Notes: generated from the letters alone by a model not told the origin. Positions 34,288-43,552 are shown, counted from the stretch's first letter. The stretch: DNA of 64,000 nucleotides from an uncultured Bacteroidia bacterium (GCA_902792815.1 CADBAY010000003.1:93411-157410), one strand, 5' to 3'. Numbers and translations: made by a program.

Positions 34288-34851
34288 TTAGACTCTCTGG
34301 CCGTATGAACGGTCGACGGTGTTGACGGTAATCTTTTCGCCGGTCTCGATGAAGAGAGGAACCATGATCTTGGCGCCGGTCTCCAGGGTGACCTCCTTGA
34401 GTGCTGAAGTGGAAGCGGTATTGCCCTTGACTGCGGGCTCGCTGTAGGTCACTTCCAGTGTTACGTAGGTGGGGAGCTCGCAGGTGAGGCATTTCTCCTC
34501 GCCAACCACGAACATCATTTCCACGTGCTGGCCTTCTTTCATAAGGTCGGCGTTCTCAACTACGTCCTTGGGGAGAAGAATCTGCTCGTAGGTCTCTTCG
34601 TGCATGAAGTTGAAGCCGTCTTCCTCGGCGTAGAGGAACTGATAAGGGCGCCTCTCCACTTCGATGGTCTCGATTTTGGCGCCTGCGGTGAAGGTGTTCT
34701 CCAGGATGCGTCCGTTCTCGAGGTTGCGGAGTTTGGTCTTGACGAAAGCGGGGCCCTTGCCCGGCTTGACGTGCTGGAACCAAACAATCATACACGGTTT
34801 GTCGTTGAATTTAAGGTAAAGACCGTTCTTGAAATCTGCTGTTGTTGCCAT
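34288..34851 (-). CDS. efp: Elongation factor P
   Basis: Relieves ribosome stalling at polyproline stretches. The 187-residue product has three beta-barrel domains of standard length. The loop that enters the peptidyl-transferase centre reads VKPGKGPAF with Lys32 at the tip, so a lysine-modifying route is expected, but its enzyme is not in the window. A near-consensus promoter box (TATATTCG) lies at 34893-34886 on the minus strand. It heads an operon with three secreted proteins, an odd pairing. Confidence 0.95.
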   Translation of the reverse strand: MATTADFKNGLYLKFNDKPCMIVWFQHVKPGKGPAFVKTKLRNLENGRILENTFTAGAKIETIEVERRPYQFLYAEEDGFNFMHEETYEQILLPKDVVENADLMKEGQHVEMMFVVGEEKCLTCELPTYVTLEVTYSEPAVKGNTASTSALKEVTLETGAKIMVPLFIETGEKITVNTVDRSYGQRV

Positions 34852-34907
34852 ATAATTTTAAATTAAAGTTAATCAAACAATCTTGCGAATATACTTAATA
34901 GACGGAA

Positions 34908-35774
34908 TTAATGCAAATTTTTAATCGCCGCGGCCACCTTCTCCAGCAGCCATTTAGGTGTGGAAGTGGCTCCGCACACCCCTGCGGAGGCGGCTTCCCC
35001 GAACCACCCGGGCTGCAGTTCTTCGGGCCCTCCGATGAGATATGTGCGCGGGTTGATGCTGCGGCACCATTGGTAAAGCACCTTGCCGTTGGAGCTGGAA
35101 CTGCCCGACACGAATACGATCACGTCATGCTCCGAGGCAAACTCGGCGAGCTCTTTATGCCGTCCCGCCACCTGGGCGCAGATGCTGTGGTGTACGGTAA
35201 GCCTCTCTCCCGCTATGCCGCGCAGTTTTTCTTCCAGCTGGAGATAGCTCCCTGGACTCATGGTGGTTTGGGAGAAGAGTTCGATAGGAGCGGAGACATC
35301 AATCGCTCCGTTGTCGATCAGGGCATCCAGCGCTTCGGGGCTTTCGACCACCAGCGCCCGGCCGCCGGTTCGTCCCACGAGGGCAAGCACCTCGGGGTGG
35401 CCTATCTTACCAAAAATAAGCACCTGGGAGCGCCCTGCGGCAGCCTCCACCTTGTCTTGGAGGCGCAGCACCACGGGGCAGGTACAATCGATGACGTTCA
35501 GCCCAAGTTCTTTGATGCGACTGTATGTGGCGGGAGGTTCTCCGTGGGCCCTTATAAGCACCGTGGCGCCTTTGGGAAGGGCGTCAAGACGGCTGTGGGA
35601 AGTGATTTGCAGCCCAAGGCTTTGCAGGCGGGAGAGCTCGGCCTCATTGTGGACTATTTCTCCCAGCGACCATAACTGCCCGTCGCCGCGACGGAGGAAA
35701 TCTTCGGCCGTAGTGATGGCACGGATTACTCCGCCGCAGAATCCGGAATGCGGGTCTATCCCAACTTTTATCAT
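34908..35774 (-). CDS. ispH: 4-hydroxy-3-methylbut-2-enyl diphosphate reductase
   Basis: Last step of the MEP isoprenoid pathway, an iron-sulfur enzyme. The 288-residue product has three cluster cysteines: C13 in GFCGGVIRAI, C99 in DCTCPVV, and one near the end in GVCGATSTP. RAHGEPP and FGKIGHPE supply conserved His. The ATG at 35774 overlaps the cmk stop by four bases; the frame is open farther upstream but without a family-like sequence. It feeds the polyprenyl synthase encoded at 18 kb. Confidence 0.93.
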   Translation of the reverse strand: MIKVGIDPHSGFCGGVIRAITTAEDFLRRGDGQLWSLGEIVHNEAELSRLQSLGLQITSHSRLDALPKGATVLIRAHGEPPATYSRIKELGLNVIDCTCPVVLRLQDKVEAAAGRSQVLIFGKIGHPEVLALVGRTGGRALVVESPEALDALIDNGAIDVSAPIELFSQTTMSPGSYLQLEEKLRGIAGERLTVHHSICAQVAGRHKELAEFASEHDVIVFVSGSSSSNGKVLYQWCRSINPRTYLIGGPEELQPGWFGEAASAGVCGATSTPKWLLEKVAAAIKNLH

Positions 35775-36454
35775 AAGATGCCGAACTTGCCCTGGATGAG
35801 GCCCTGCACCCACGCAAGCTCCTCCTCGAAGGTCATTTCGGAGTTGTCAAGCTCGAAGGCGTCCTCGGCCCGGCGCAGCGGATTGGTTTCGCGGTGGGAG
35901 TCGATATAATCCCTCTCGCGGAGGTTCTTGACCACCTCTTCAAGCAGCGGATTCTCACCCTTGGCAACCAACTCGTCGTAGCGCCTCTGCGCCCTCACCT
36001 GCTCGCTTGCCGTCATGAAAATCTTGAGCTGGGCGTTGGGGAAAACGGCGGTGCCGATATCGCGTCCGTCCATGACTATGCGGCCTTTCTTGCCGAATTC
36101 GCGCAGCTTTTCGTCCACCCAGGCCCTGACGTAAGGTACTGCTGCAATGGGGCTTACCTGTGCGCTGACTTCCATGGAACGTATCTGCTGCTCTATGCAG
36201 CGGGGGCCCATGTAGAGCTTGCCTTCCGCTCCGAAGTGCAGATCCAGCTGTGCCAGAGCGTCTTTAAGTGCGCGGTTAATTTCTGCCAGCCGGTTGATGA
36301 AACCTTCTTCCTGTGCGAACAGCGTCACACCCCTGTAAAGGGCGCCGGAGTCGAGGTAGAGGAAGTTGAATTTGCGGGCGATTTTCTTGGCGAAGCTGCT
36401 CTTGCCTGTGGAAGAGTAGCCGTCTATAGCAATAATAATATCAGGAATAGTCAT
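35771..36454 (-). CDS. cmk: Cytidylate kinase
   Basis: Phosphorylates CMP and dCMP. The 227-residue product has P-loop DGYSSTGKSS (about 12-21), YLDSGALYRGVT, the DGRDIGTAVFP acceptor motif, and the DSHRETNPLRRAEDA lid. Translation starts at the ATG 36454; the open frame continues far upstream on the opposite strand of the regulator gene, which I reject as coding. It is followed by ispH with a four-base overlap. Confidence 0.95.
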   Translation of the reverse strand: MTIPDIIIAIDGYSSTGKSSFAKKIARKFNFLYLDSGALYRGVTLFAQEEGFINRLAEINRALKDALAQLDLHFGAEGKLYMGPRCIEQQIRSMEVSAQVSPIAAVPYVRAWVDEKLREFGKKGRIVMDGRDIGTAVFPNAQLKIFMTASEQVRAQRRYDELVAKGENPLLEEVVKNLRERDYIDSHRETNPLRRAEDAFELDNSEMTFEEELAWVQGLIQGKFGIL

Positions 36455-36461
36455 ATCAGCA

Positions 36462-36469
36462 CAAATGTA
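36462..36469 (-). promoter_or_regulatory. -7 box of cmk-ispH
   Basis: On the minus strand TACATTTG, an exact TAnnTTTG match seven nt before the cmk ATG. Confidence 0.55.
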
Positions 36470-36481
36470 GAAAAAAATAAC

Positions 36482-36489
36482 GATATTTG
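36482..36489 (+). promoter_or_regulatory. -7-like box of the NtrC-like regulator
   Basis: GATATTTG, one mismatch to TAnnTTTG, only four nt before the ATG at 36494. It is divergent from the cmk promoter 12 bases away. Confidence 0.45.
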
Positions 36490-36493
36490 CCGT

Positions 36494-37645
36494 ATGAAGA
36501 TTCTGATAATTGATGACGAGCGGAGCATCCGCAACTCCCTCGGAGAGATTCTTTCCGACGAGGGTTATATAGTAGAAACCGCAGAGAACGGCACTGAAGG
36601 CCTGGAGAAGGCTCTCAAAGGTCACTACGACATAATTTTCTGCGACATCAAGATGCCGGGTCTCGACGGGGTTGAGGTGCTCGAAAAACTTAGCGCCGAG
36701 GGCACCGAGAGCGCCATTGTCATGATCTCCGGTCACGGAGACATAGAGACTGCCGTGGAGTGCATCAAGAAGGGCGCATTTGATTTCATCCAGAAGCCCC
36801 TCGACCTTAACCGCATACTCATCACCATCAAGAACGCTACCGACAAAACCAAGCTCGTCAGCCAGAACAAGAGCCTTAAGAAGAAGGTTTACGGCGGCGA
36901 GCGCATGGTGGGCGAGAGCGAGGCCATTTGTCACGTGCGCGAGATGATAGAAAAGGTTGCGCCCACGCCCGCACGCGTGCTTATCACCGGTGGCAACGGC
37001 TCCGGCAAGGAGTTGGTGGCCAGGGGCTTGCACGCCCTCAGCGACAGGGCGTCCCAGCCGTACATCGAGGTCAACTGCGCAGCCATCCCTTCGGAACTCA
37101 TAGAAAGTGAGCTCTTCGGACACGAAAAGGGTTCATTCACATCCGCCATCAAGCAGCACAAGGGCAAATTCGAGCAGGCGGACGGGGGCACGCTCTTCCT
37201 GGATGAAATTGGCGATATGTCGCTTGCCGCCCAGGCCAAGGTGCTGCGCGTGCTCCAGGAGAACAAGCTCTCCCGCGTCGGAAGCGACACCGATATCAAA
37301 GTGGATGTCCGCGTAATTGCAGCCACAAACAAGGACCTGCGCGCGGAGATAGAGAAGGGCACCTTCCGCGAGGACCTCTATCACCGCCTGAGCGTCATCG
37401 TGATCAAGGTTCCGAGCCTCGACGAGCGCAAGGAAGACATACCCCTGCTGGTTGATTATTTCGTGGAGCGCATCTGCACCGAGACCGCCATGCCCCGCAA
37501 GACTTTCAGTCCCCAGGCCGTAAAGATGTTGCAGGAGCGCAGCTGGAAAGGCAACATCAGGGAACTGCGTAACGTGGTGGAGCGCCTCCTCATACTTGGC
37601 GACCCGGAAATCTCCGCCGCCAACGTCCGCGACTACGTACTATAG
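36494..37645 (+). CDS. NtrC-like response regulator lacking a DNA-binding domain
   Basis: A 383-residue protein. The receiver domain (1-118) has phospho-acceptor Asp51 (FCDIKMPG), acidic pair Asp7/Asp8 and Lys101. The sigma-54-type AAA+ domain (about 137-365) has Walker A GGNGSGKE (166-173), Walker B GTLFLDEIGD, and the arginine finger region HRLSVIVIKVP. The GAFTGA loop that contacts sigma-54 reads GSFTSA (213-218). The protein stops at residue 383, right after the AAA+ lid, so no Fis-type helix-turn-helix follows. Such forms are frequent in Bacteroidales. The likely partner kinase lies 0.9 kb downstream. Confidence 0.9.
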   Translation: MKILIIDDERSIRNSLGEILSDEGYIVETAENGTEGLEKALKGHYDIIFCDIKMPGLDGVEVLEKLSAEGTESAIVMISGHGDIETAVECIKKGAFDFIQKPLDLNRILITIKNATDKTKLVSQNKSLKKKVYGGERMVGESEAICHVREMIEKVAPTPARVLITGGNGSGKELVARGLHALSDRASQPYIEVNCAAIPSELIESELFGHEKGSFTSAIKQHKGKFEQADGGTLFLDEIGDMSLAAQAKVLRVLQENKLSRVGSDTDIKVDVRVIAATNKDLRAEIEKGTFREDLYHRLSVIVIKVPSLDERKEDIPLLVDYFVERICTETAMPRKTFSPQAVKMLQERSWKGNIRELRNVVERLLILGDPEISAANVRDYVL

Positions 37646-38071
37646 CCGCTCGATCTTAAGCTGCTGGATGCGGTAACGGTCTTCCTTGCAACTGAGGAAG
37701 ATGGTGACGTTGAATGTCTCGCCGCCGGCCTTGAGTGTGCCGAGGGCGTATTTCATGTTGGCCCGGCCGGCCTTGAAACTGCGTGGCGTAAAGTTGTCGA
37801 AGAAGGTCTTGACAATCTGCCGTGCCTGGGCGCGGCTGGCGTCGCTCTCTTTGGCCAGGACTGCTATTTCCAGATTGTCGGCGAACCAGGCCGAGAGGGC
37901 CTCGGCGTTGCCTGCCGCGATATATTTGCTTATGGGCACGAACACATCGTCCCCGCCTTCCGCAGCGGGAGCAGGGGTCGGTTGCGACGTTTTCTGTAAT
38001 ATAAAGTTCTGCGCCAGGGCCACGGGGCCGGCGAGCGCAAGGGTGAGGAGTACTATAGCCAAGCGTTTCAT
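37640..38071 (-). CDS. DUF4783 exported protein
   Basis: A 143-residue exported protein with a signal peptide (cleavage near ALAQN). The mature region has the DUF4783 pattern: VFVPISKYIAAGNAEALSAWF, a central RQIVKTFFDNFTPRSF, and YALGTLKAGGETFNVTIFLS. It is a small NTF2-like alpha+beta fold of unknown function. The 3' end overlaps the regulator gene by six bases, tail to tail. A near-consensus promoter box lies at 38095-38088. Confidence 0.85.
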   Translation of the reverse strand: MKRLAIVLLTLALAGPVALAQNFILQKTSQPTPAPAAEGGDDVFVPISKYIAAGNAEALSAWFADNLEIAVLAKESDASRAQARQIVKTFFDNFTPRSFKAGRANMKYALGTLKAGGETFNVTIFLSCKEDRYRIQQLKIERL

Positions 38072-38108
38072 ACCGCCGTTTTTCTTTGCAAATATTAAGC
38101 CAGTTTGT

Positions 38109-38116
38109 TATTTTTG
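38109..38116 (+). promoter_or_regulatory. -7 box of rlmH
   Basis: TATTTTTG, an exact TAnnTTTG match six nt before the ATG at 38123. Confidence 0.6.
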
Positions 38117-38122
38117 CAGTTG

Positions 38123-38593
38123 ATGCGAATACTCTTGCTCACAATGGGGAAGACCGATATCCGCTGGGTGGCGGAAGGCCTGGAGATGTACTCTTCCAGG
38201 CTGGTGCATTATGTGCCTTTTTCCGTTAAGGAGCTTCCTGAACTCAAGGGTGCCGGTTCGCTAAGGCCCGAGCAGATCAAGCAAAAGGAGGGAGAGGCCC
38301 TGCTTAAGGCCATCAAACCTTCTGATACCGTGATACTGCTCGACGAGAGGGGAGAAGAATTTACATCGAAGCAATTTGCCGAGCGCATGGGAAAGTATCT
38401 GCAAGCCGGGAAAGATGTGGTTTTTGTGGTTGGAGGAGCCTATGGCTTCAGCCCCTCAATGTACGAGAGGGCCCAGGCCAAACTGTCTCTTTCAAAAATG
38501 ACCTGCTCACACCAGCTTGTGAGAACGGTTTTTGCAGAGCAGCTCTACCGTGCCTTTACAATTTTGAAAGGAGAGCCGTATCATAATGAATAA
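38123..38593 (+). CDS. rlmH: 23S rRNA (pseudouridine1915-N3)-methyltransferase
   Basis: SPOUT-class methyltransferase that modifies helix 69 of 23S rRNA. The 156-residue product shows LDERGEEFTSKQFAERM, the SAM-binding knot segment VFVVGGAYGFSPSMYERA, LSLSKMTCSHQLVRTVFAEQLYRA, and ends GEPYHNE, all family signatures. I use the ATG at 38123; the upstream TTG at 38105 is in the promoter. It overlaps the histidine kinase start by eight bases, so the two are co-transcribed. Confidence 0.93.
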   Translation: MRILLLTMGKTDIRWVAEGLEMYSSRLVHYVPFSVKELPELKGAGSLRPEQIKQKEGEALLKAIKPSDTVILLDERGEEFTSKQFAERMGKYLQAGKDVVFVVGGAYGFSPSMYERAQAKLSLSKMTCSHQLVRTVFAEQLYRAFTILKGEPYHNE

Positions 38594-41500
38594 AAAGTGG
38601 TCCATAAGGGATTATTTGTCTCCGGTGTTCCTGCTGCTGAGTGTCCTGCTGCTGGTTTTTGCAGTAGCTACACCGCGTACAGTGGGCGATACCGACACGG
38701 CCGCACGCAAGATGGAGCGGCGCCTCTCTCTCAGGATGGCCCGCCTGGATTACTTCATCGACCATCCCCAGCAGAAGCTCCCGGAGGATATGGTCATCTA
38801 CACCTATGTGGACGACACTCTTCAGAGCTGGCGGGGCCAATTCCCCCTGTATAATGATGATATAAGTTCGCGCGTGGTGGTGCAGCGCATTACCAACCCC
38901 AGGGTGAACCTCCGTTCGCCGCTCAGTTATGTGAACGAAGATCCGGAGTTCCTCAATATCGGTCCCAAATGGTACATAGTCAAGGCCAAGGAAACCGATG
39001 GCAAGCGTATCATAGCCGGACTTGAAATCAGCAATACCCAGGACGAAAGTTCCTATGGCGGAGTAAACAAGAGGCTGCACCTGCGCCGGCGATTCTCAGT
39101 AAGGCCGCTTACCTACAGCGGAGGCAGTCCCGTGCTTCTGGACGGGCGCCCGGTGTTCAAAATTCTTTACGACTCGCTCACCGGAGTGGTGATGGCCAAC
39201 GACACTTTGCTGTGGCTCTCACTTCTTTTCTTCCTCTCGGCGGCGGTGCTGTTCGTTTTCCGGCGGCGTACAATTACAAGGGCGGTAATTGCATCGGCGG
39301 GTATAGTCATCGCTCTGGCGGCTATGTATTTCTGGGGGCGCAGCGTGCAGAGCGAGGTGAGGCTTTTCTCCCCCATGCTCTACGCCGGCGGCTCGTTCCT
39401 CTTCTCGCTCGGAGCCGTAATCTTGCTCAACCTGGCGCTGCTGTTGTGTACGGTTTGCTTTTATCTTGCGCGCTGGAGCCTGTGGGCCAAGCTTCGCAGC
39501 AAAGCCGCCATCGCCATAGCTTCGGTTATTGACATCGTATGTGTGGTGCTCATCCTGCTCAACGTGCACATGACTTTGGGCAGTATAGTCGCCAATTCGG
39601 GTATCACATTGGAGCTGTATAAATTAGCGAGTTTGTCGATTTATACTTTGTTTGTGTATCTGTCGTTCCTCTCGCTGCTGTGCGCGGTGCCTATGCTGCT
39701 CCAGATGCTGAGGCCTGTGATCCTTAAGCTCACGGGCCGGTCTCCGCGCTTTTTCTCCAGAGGCTGGAGGCTTGCCTATACAGTAATCTGTGCAGTCTAT
39801 ATGGTGGTGGCGATGGCTCTCCTGGGTTTCGAAAAGGAGGAGGACCGTATGGAGGTGTGGGCCGGCAAGCTCTCGGTTGACAGGGACGTTACCCTTGAAC
39901 TTCAGCTCCTTAAGGTCGAACGCCCCATTGCCGAAGATGCCGTTATAGGCACTCTTGCCATGATGGAAGGCAGCGAAGTGGCCATCCGCAACAGGATAAT
40001 CGACAATTATCTTTCGTCGGAGGCACTTGACTATTCCATCAGCGTGCAGCTGGTGCGCCCCGGAAGCACCGTGCCTCAGTATATGCCCAATTTCGAGCAA
40101 ATTGCGCGTAACGGAAGTCCTATTGCCGAAGGGTCGTTCTTCGTTGGTTCTCCTACTGCCGAAGGTCCTTCGCGCTACGACGGCGTGTTCAGCTATTTCA
40201 CTCCCGACGGCGGAGTGATTCACCTGCTGGTGGGCATAGAGCAGAAGACCATGCCGTCCGGCAAGGGATATGCCCGTCTGCTTGGTTTCATCACCCCCGG
40301 ACGCACGAGCCTTCCTGCCGCTTATTCTTATTCGCGCTATCAGGGCAGGGACCTGCGGACTTTCCGCGGCGAGTATCCTTACGCTACCCGTATGGACGAC
40401 TGGACGTATTCGGAGGTGTATGAACACAGGGCCTGCCACTACTACCGTGATTCCTACGCTCACTTTGTGAACGTCATTTCCGATGACGAGGCGATGATTA
40501 TTTCGCGCCGCCGCATCGGCGCTTTCAGCTATGTGGTGGCCATGGTAACCGCCGGTCTCTTGATGTATGCTCTGCTGTGGTGTTTCAAACCGCGCGGGCA
40601 GCGCAAGAAGTCGCGGGGAGTTACTTATTTCCGCTCGCGCATATCGTGGACGCTTATGCTCTCGCTCATCGGCGCCCTTGTGGTTATGGCGCTTGTGAGC
40701 GTGCTGTTCGTGTACAGGCGTAACGAGGCCAACCAGCAGGCCATAATGTCGGACCGTATCAATGCTATTCAGCTTCTGGCCCAGAACGGCATGAGAGGGC
40801 TGGAGGGTCCCGACATCACCGGTTCGGCCGAGTTCGCTTCAATGATCCAGTCGGTGAGCGACAATACCGGCTCCGATATCAGCGTGTACCGCACCAACGG
40901 ACACATCGTGATGTGTACCAATCCTGACGCCCTGGACCGCCTTCTGCTGGGGTTCCGCATCGACCCTGAAGCCCTTTCGCGCATCAGCGAGCGGAACCTG
41001 CGCTATTGTACCATCAAGGAGCAGCGGGGCTGGCGGCACTACTATTCGATGTATATGCCGCTGATGGATGCCGCCGGCAATATGGCGGCCGTGCTCTGCG
41101 CTCCTTATGTTGAGGAGAGTTACGACTTCGAGAGGGATGCGGTAATGCATATGATGACCATACTCACGGTGTTCCTGCTGCTGTTCATAGTGGCGAGGCT
41201 CACCGAGTCGGCGGTGCTTGACAGGGTGTTTATGCCGCTGAGTATGATTGGTGTGACCATGCGCAAGGCGGGCCAGGGCCTGGAGCATATCAGCTATTCC
41301 CGTAAGGACGAAATATCCACTCTGGTGGATGCTTACAACCGTATGGTGGACGAGCTTTCCGAGAGCAGCAGCCGTCTGGCTCAGGCCGAGCGCGACAAGG
41401 CGTGGCACGGAATGGCGCGCCAAGTGGCCCACGAGATAAAGAACCCGCTGACTCCAATGAAGCTGCAGATCCAGCGCCTGATGCGTCTCAAGCAGAAGGG

Positions 41501-42062
41501 CGACCCCGCCTGGAAAGACAAGTTCGACGACGTGTGCAGCATTTTGCTCTATCATATCGACGTGCTCACCGAGACCTCCAACGAGTTCTCGACCCTGGCC
41601 AAGCTCGACACAGAAGAGCATACCTTGCTGAACCTCGACACCATGCTTCAGGACGAGATTACCATGTTCGACAACCGCGACGATGTGGCATTTACCTATG
41701 TGGGCCTTCACGATGCTATGGTCATGGGCCCCAGGCCGCAGCTTACCCGCGTGTTTGTAAACCTGCTCGGCAACGCCGTCCAGGCGGTCGAAGGCAGGGG
41801 AGGTGCCAAGGTATATGTGTCGCTGCGCAAGTCGATGCGTGAAGGCTACTACGATATAGTGGTCGAGGACAACGGCCCCGGCGTATCGGAAGAGAATATC
41901 GACAAGCTCTTCACCCCCAACTTTACCACCAAAAGCGGAGGCTCGGGACTGGGTCTTGCCATAAGCCGCAGCATTCTTGACAGGTGCGGAGCCAGCATAA
42001 GCTATTCCCGCTCTTTCGCCTTGCAGGGCGCCTGCTTTACCATCTGCTATCCGGCAGCATAG
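38586..42062 (+). CDS. Large NtrY-like sensor histidine kinase
   Basis: A 1158-residue membrane kinase. A first transmembrane helix near residue 15, a periplasmic domain, a cluster of helices around 200-400, a second large extracytoplasmic loop, then helices near 640-700 and 860. A HAMP-like linker leads into HisKA with His949 (HEIKNPLTPMKLQIQRL) and HATPase_c with N box LLGNAVQAVEG, G1 DNGPGV and G2 GGSGLGLAISR. The HEIKNPLTP pattern is typical of NtrY-type kinases, consistent with the NtrC-like regulator upstream. Stimulus unknown. Confidence 0.9.
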   Translation: MNKKWSIRDYLSPVFLLLSVLLLVFAVATPRTVGDTDTAARKMERRLSLRMARLDYFIDHPQQKLPEDMVIYTYVDDTLQSWRGQFPLYNDDISSRVVVQRITNPRVNLRSPLSYVNEDPEFLNIGPKWYIVKAKETDGKRIIAGLEISNTQDESSYGGVNKRLHLRRRFSVRPLTYSGGSPVLLDGRPVFKILYDSLTGVVMANDTLLWLSLLFFLSAAVLFVFRRRTITRAVIASAGIVIALAAMYFWGRSVQSEVRLFSPMLYAGGSFLFSLGAVILLNLALLLCTVCFYLARWSLWAKLRSKAAIAIASVIDIVCVVLILLNVHMTLGSIVANSGITLELYKLASLSIYTLFVYLSFLSLLCAVPMLLQMLRPVILKLTGRSPRFFSRGWRLAYTVICAVYMVVAMALLGFEKEEDRMEVWAGKLSVDRDVTLELQLLKVERPIAEDAVIGTLAMMEGSEVAIRNRIIDNYLSSEALDYSISVQLVRPGSTVPQYMPNFEQIARNGSPIAEGSFFVGSPTAEGPSRYDGVFSYFTPDGGVIHLLVGIEQKTMPSGKGYARLLGFITPGRTSLPAAYSYSRYQGRDLRTFRGEYPYATRMDDWTYSEVYEHRACHYYRDSYAHFVNVISDDEAMIISRRRIGAFSYVVAMVTAGLLMYALLWCFKPRGQRKKSRGVTYFRSRISWTLMLSLIGALVVMALVSVLFVYRRNEANQQAIMSDRINAIQLLAQNGMRGLEGPDITGSAEFASMIQSVSDNTGSDISVYRTNGHIVMCTNPDALDRLLLGFRIDPEALSRISERNLRYCTIKEQRGWRHYYSMYMPLMDAAGNMAAVLCAPYVEESYDFERDAVMHMMTILTVFLLLFIVARLTESAVLDRVFMPLSMIGVTMRKAGQGLEHISYSRKDEISTLVDAYNRMVDELSESSSRLAQAERDKAWHGMARQVAHEIKNPLTPMKLQIQRLMRLKQKGDPAWKDKFDDVCSILLYHIDVLTETSNEFSTLAKLDTEEHTLLNLDTMLQDEITMFDNRDDVAFTYVGLHDAMVMGPRPQLTRVFVNLLGNAVQAVEGRGGAKVYVSLRKSMREGYYDIVVEDNGPGVSEENIDKLFTPNFTTKSGGSGLGLAISRSILDRCGASISYSRSFALQGACFTICYPAA

Positions 42063-42091
42063 GGGGAGTTGCTTTCCATCTTTTTTATGCA

Positions 42092-42099
42092 TATATTTG
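42092..42099 (+). promoter_or_regulatory. -7 box of the chimeric pseudogene
   Basis: TATATTTG, an exact TAnnTTTG match 21 nt before the ATG at 42121. The broken gene may therefore still be transcribed. Confidence 0.5.
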
Positions 42100-42120
42100 C
42101 CGGTGTATTAACCACATAGT

Positions 42121-42920
42121 ATGCGCTTTCGCTCCGTCGTACCTTTAATTCTGGCCGTTTTTTCGCTGTGGCTTGTATCCTGCAGCAAGCCCAAGCTGTC
42201 GGACCGCGTACAGGAATCCCTGGTTGAGCTGGACGGCTATGTGGCGTCGCGCCCGGTGTACGAAACCCGCAAGAGGGGGCAGCTGGATGCGCTGCGCAAG
42301 CTCCTTCAGTCAAGTACCGACCCAGTGAGGCGTTTCGACCTCTCGAAGGAACTTGCCGACGAATACTTTGCATATAATTTCGACTCTACCCAGTTTTATC
42401 TTCTTCAGTGCCTGGATATAGCTCAGGCAGAGGGCGATGCCGAGCGCCTGGGCAGCGCCTCCATCAGCCTGGGTCATCTGTATGCCAAATCGGGGCACTT
42501 TATGGAGGCGTACAACCGCTTGTATGAGCGCATCGACAAGGAATCTTTGCCTGAGTCGCTCAGGGCCGACTATCTGTTTGCGCTGTATGATTTCTGCCGC
42601 GACCTTGCCGGTAATTCCGGAATGGCGGAACGGCTCTCTATCCCGGACAGGGCGGTTTACCGCGACGAGCTTTACTCAATTCTGCCGCAGGGCTCTGCGG
42701 AACGCCTTAGGGTAAGGCTCGACGAATTGGTGCAGGAAGGACGCCTGGAGTCGGCTGACAGCTTGTGCCGCATTCTAGTGGCCCGTGCCGATCCCAACAC
42801 CCATCCTTATGCCATCTACGCATTCGAAATGGCCGAGATTGCCGGCGGAATGGGCAATACGGACGAGCAGCTGGAGTGGCTCATCAAGTCGGCCGAGTGC
42901 GATATTATTAATTCGGTTCG
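42121..42920 (+). pseudogene. N-terminal fragment of a DUF6377-type TPR regulator
   Basis: Residues 1-265 of the frame (stop at 42973-42975). A lipoprotein or signal segment with VSCSK at about 20 is followed by TPR-like helices (ASISLGHLYAKSGHFMEAYNRL; RADYLFALYDFCRDLA). The pattern up to SAECDIIN is that of DUF6377-type proteins, which normally continue with a membrane helix, coiled coil and LuxR-type DNA-binding end (about 550 residues; from memory). After position 42920 the reading frame runs into unrelated, out-of-frame sequence for 18 residues (ending SSAD). The gene therefore lacks its regulatory half. Confidence 0.75.
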
Positions 42921-43543
42921 GCATCAAGTACCCCGACCCCGAAGACATCACTCCCGAAAGAGTTCAGCAGATTAAAGACTACGTGGCGGAGGTGTCATCG
43001 GTTATCTACGGCCCATCGTTTGCCGACCCTGCCGAGGGATACGCCAAGTATCTTGACGTACAGTCTTTTATCGACTACTGGATCGTGTTCGAGGTGATGG
43101 GCAATCACGAGCTGAACAACCCCGGAAGCGTTTACATGCACAAGACCAAGGACGGCAAGCTCACTGCAGGTCCCTGCTGGGACTTCGACTGGGGCGTCCT
43201 CTCATACAAGACATCCCCTGCGGCGCGCTCCGGTTTGATCAATGCCGAAGCGATATGGTATTCGCGACTCCTTGCCGACCCGGCCTTCCGCGCCGCTCTC
43301 AAGGCCCGTTTTGTCGAGCTTCTTCCGGCCCTTGAATCCATTCCGGACTTCATGGAACAGACTCAGAAAGAACTTGAGAAGTCGGCGGCCCTCAATTTTG
43401 AGATGTGGAATCCCGCCGACGACGCCCGCCTGAACGGGAACAGCATAATCAACGGCGACGAGAATATCTCTTTCGGCGAAGCCTGCGTGCGGCTGCGGAC
43501 CGTTTTCGAAGAACGCCTTAGCGTCATTCAAAAATCTTTGTAA
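42917..43543 (+). pseudogene. C-terminal fragment of a CotH-family protein
   Basis: In another frame from the first fragment, sequence from FGIKYPDPEDITPERVQQI to the stop at 43543 is the C-terminal part of a CotH kinase domain. LDVQSFIDYWIVFEVMGNHE and AGPCWDFDWGV are diagnostic. No start codon or N-terminal half remains. A tandem TTCGGTTCGG at 42912-42921 lies at the joint, consistent with a deletion between short repeats. The last codons overlap the promoter of the next gene. Confidence 0.8.
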
Positions 43544-43548
43544 ATTTG
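43541..43548 (+). promoter_or_regulatory. -7 box of the GH30 gene
   Basis: TAAATTTG, an exact TAnnTTTG match four nt before the ATG at 43553. It begins within the stop codon of the CotH remnant. Confidence 0.55.
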
Positions 43549-43552
43549 CCTT

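Noticed and set aside
36455-37123. N-terminal extension of cytidylate kinase
   Set aside because: It would run opposite to the regulator gene and past the cmk promoter; family length is met from 36454.
42063-43552. Single frameshift in one long gene
   Set aside because: The two halves belong to different families and no frame correction yields a coherent protein, so a deletion joint fits better.
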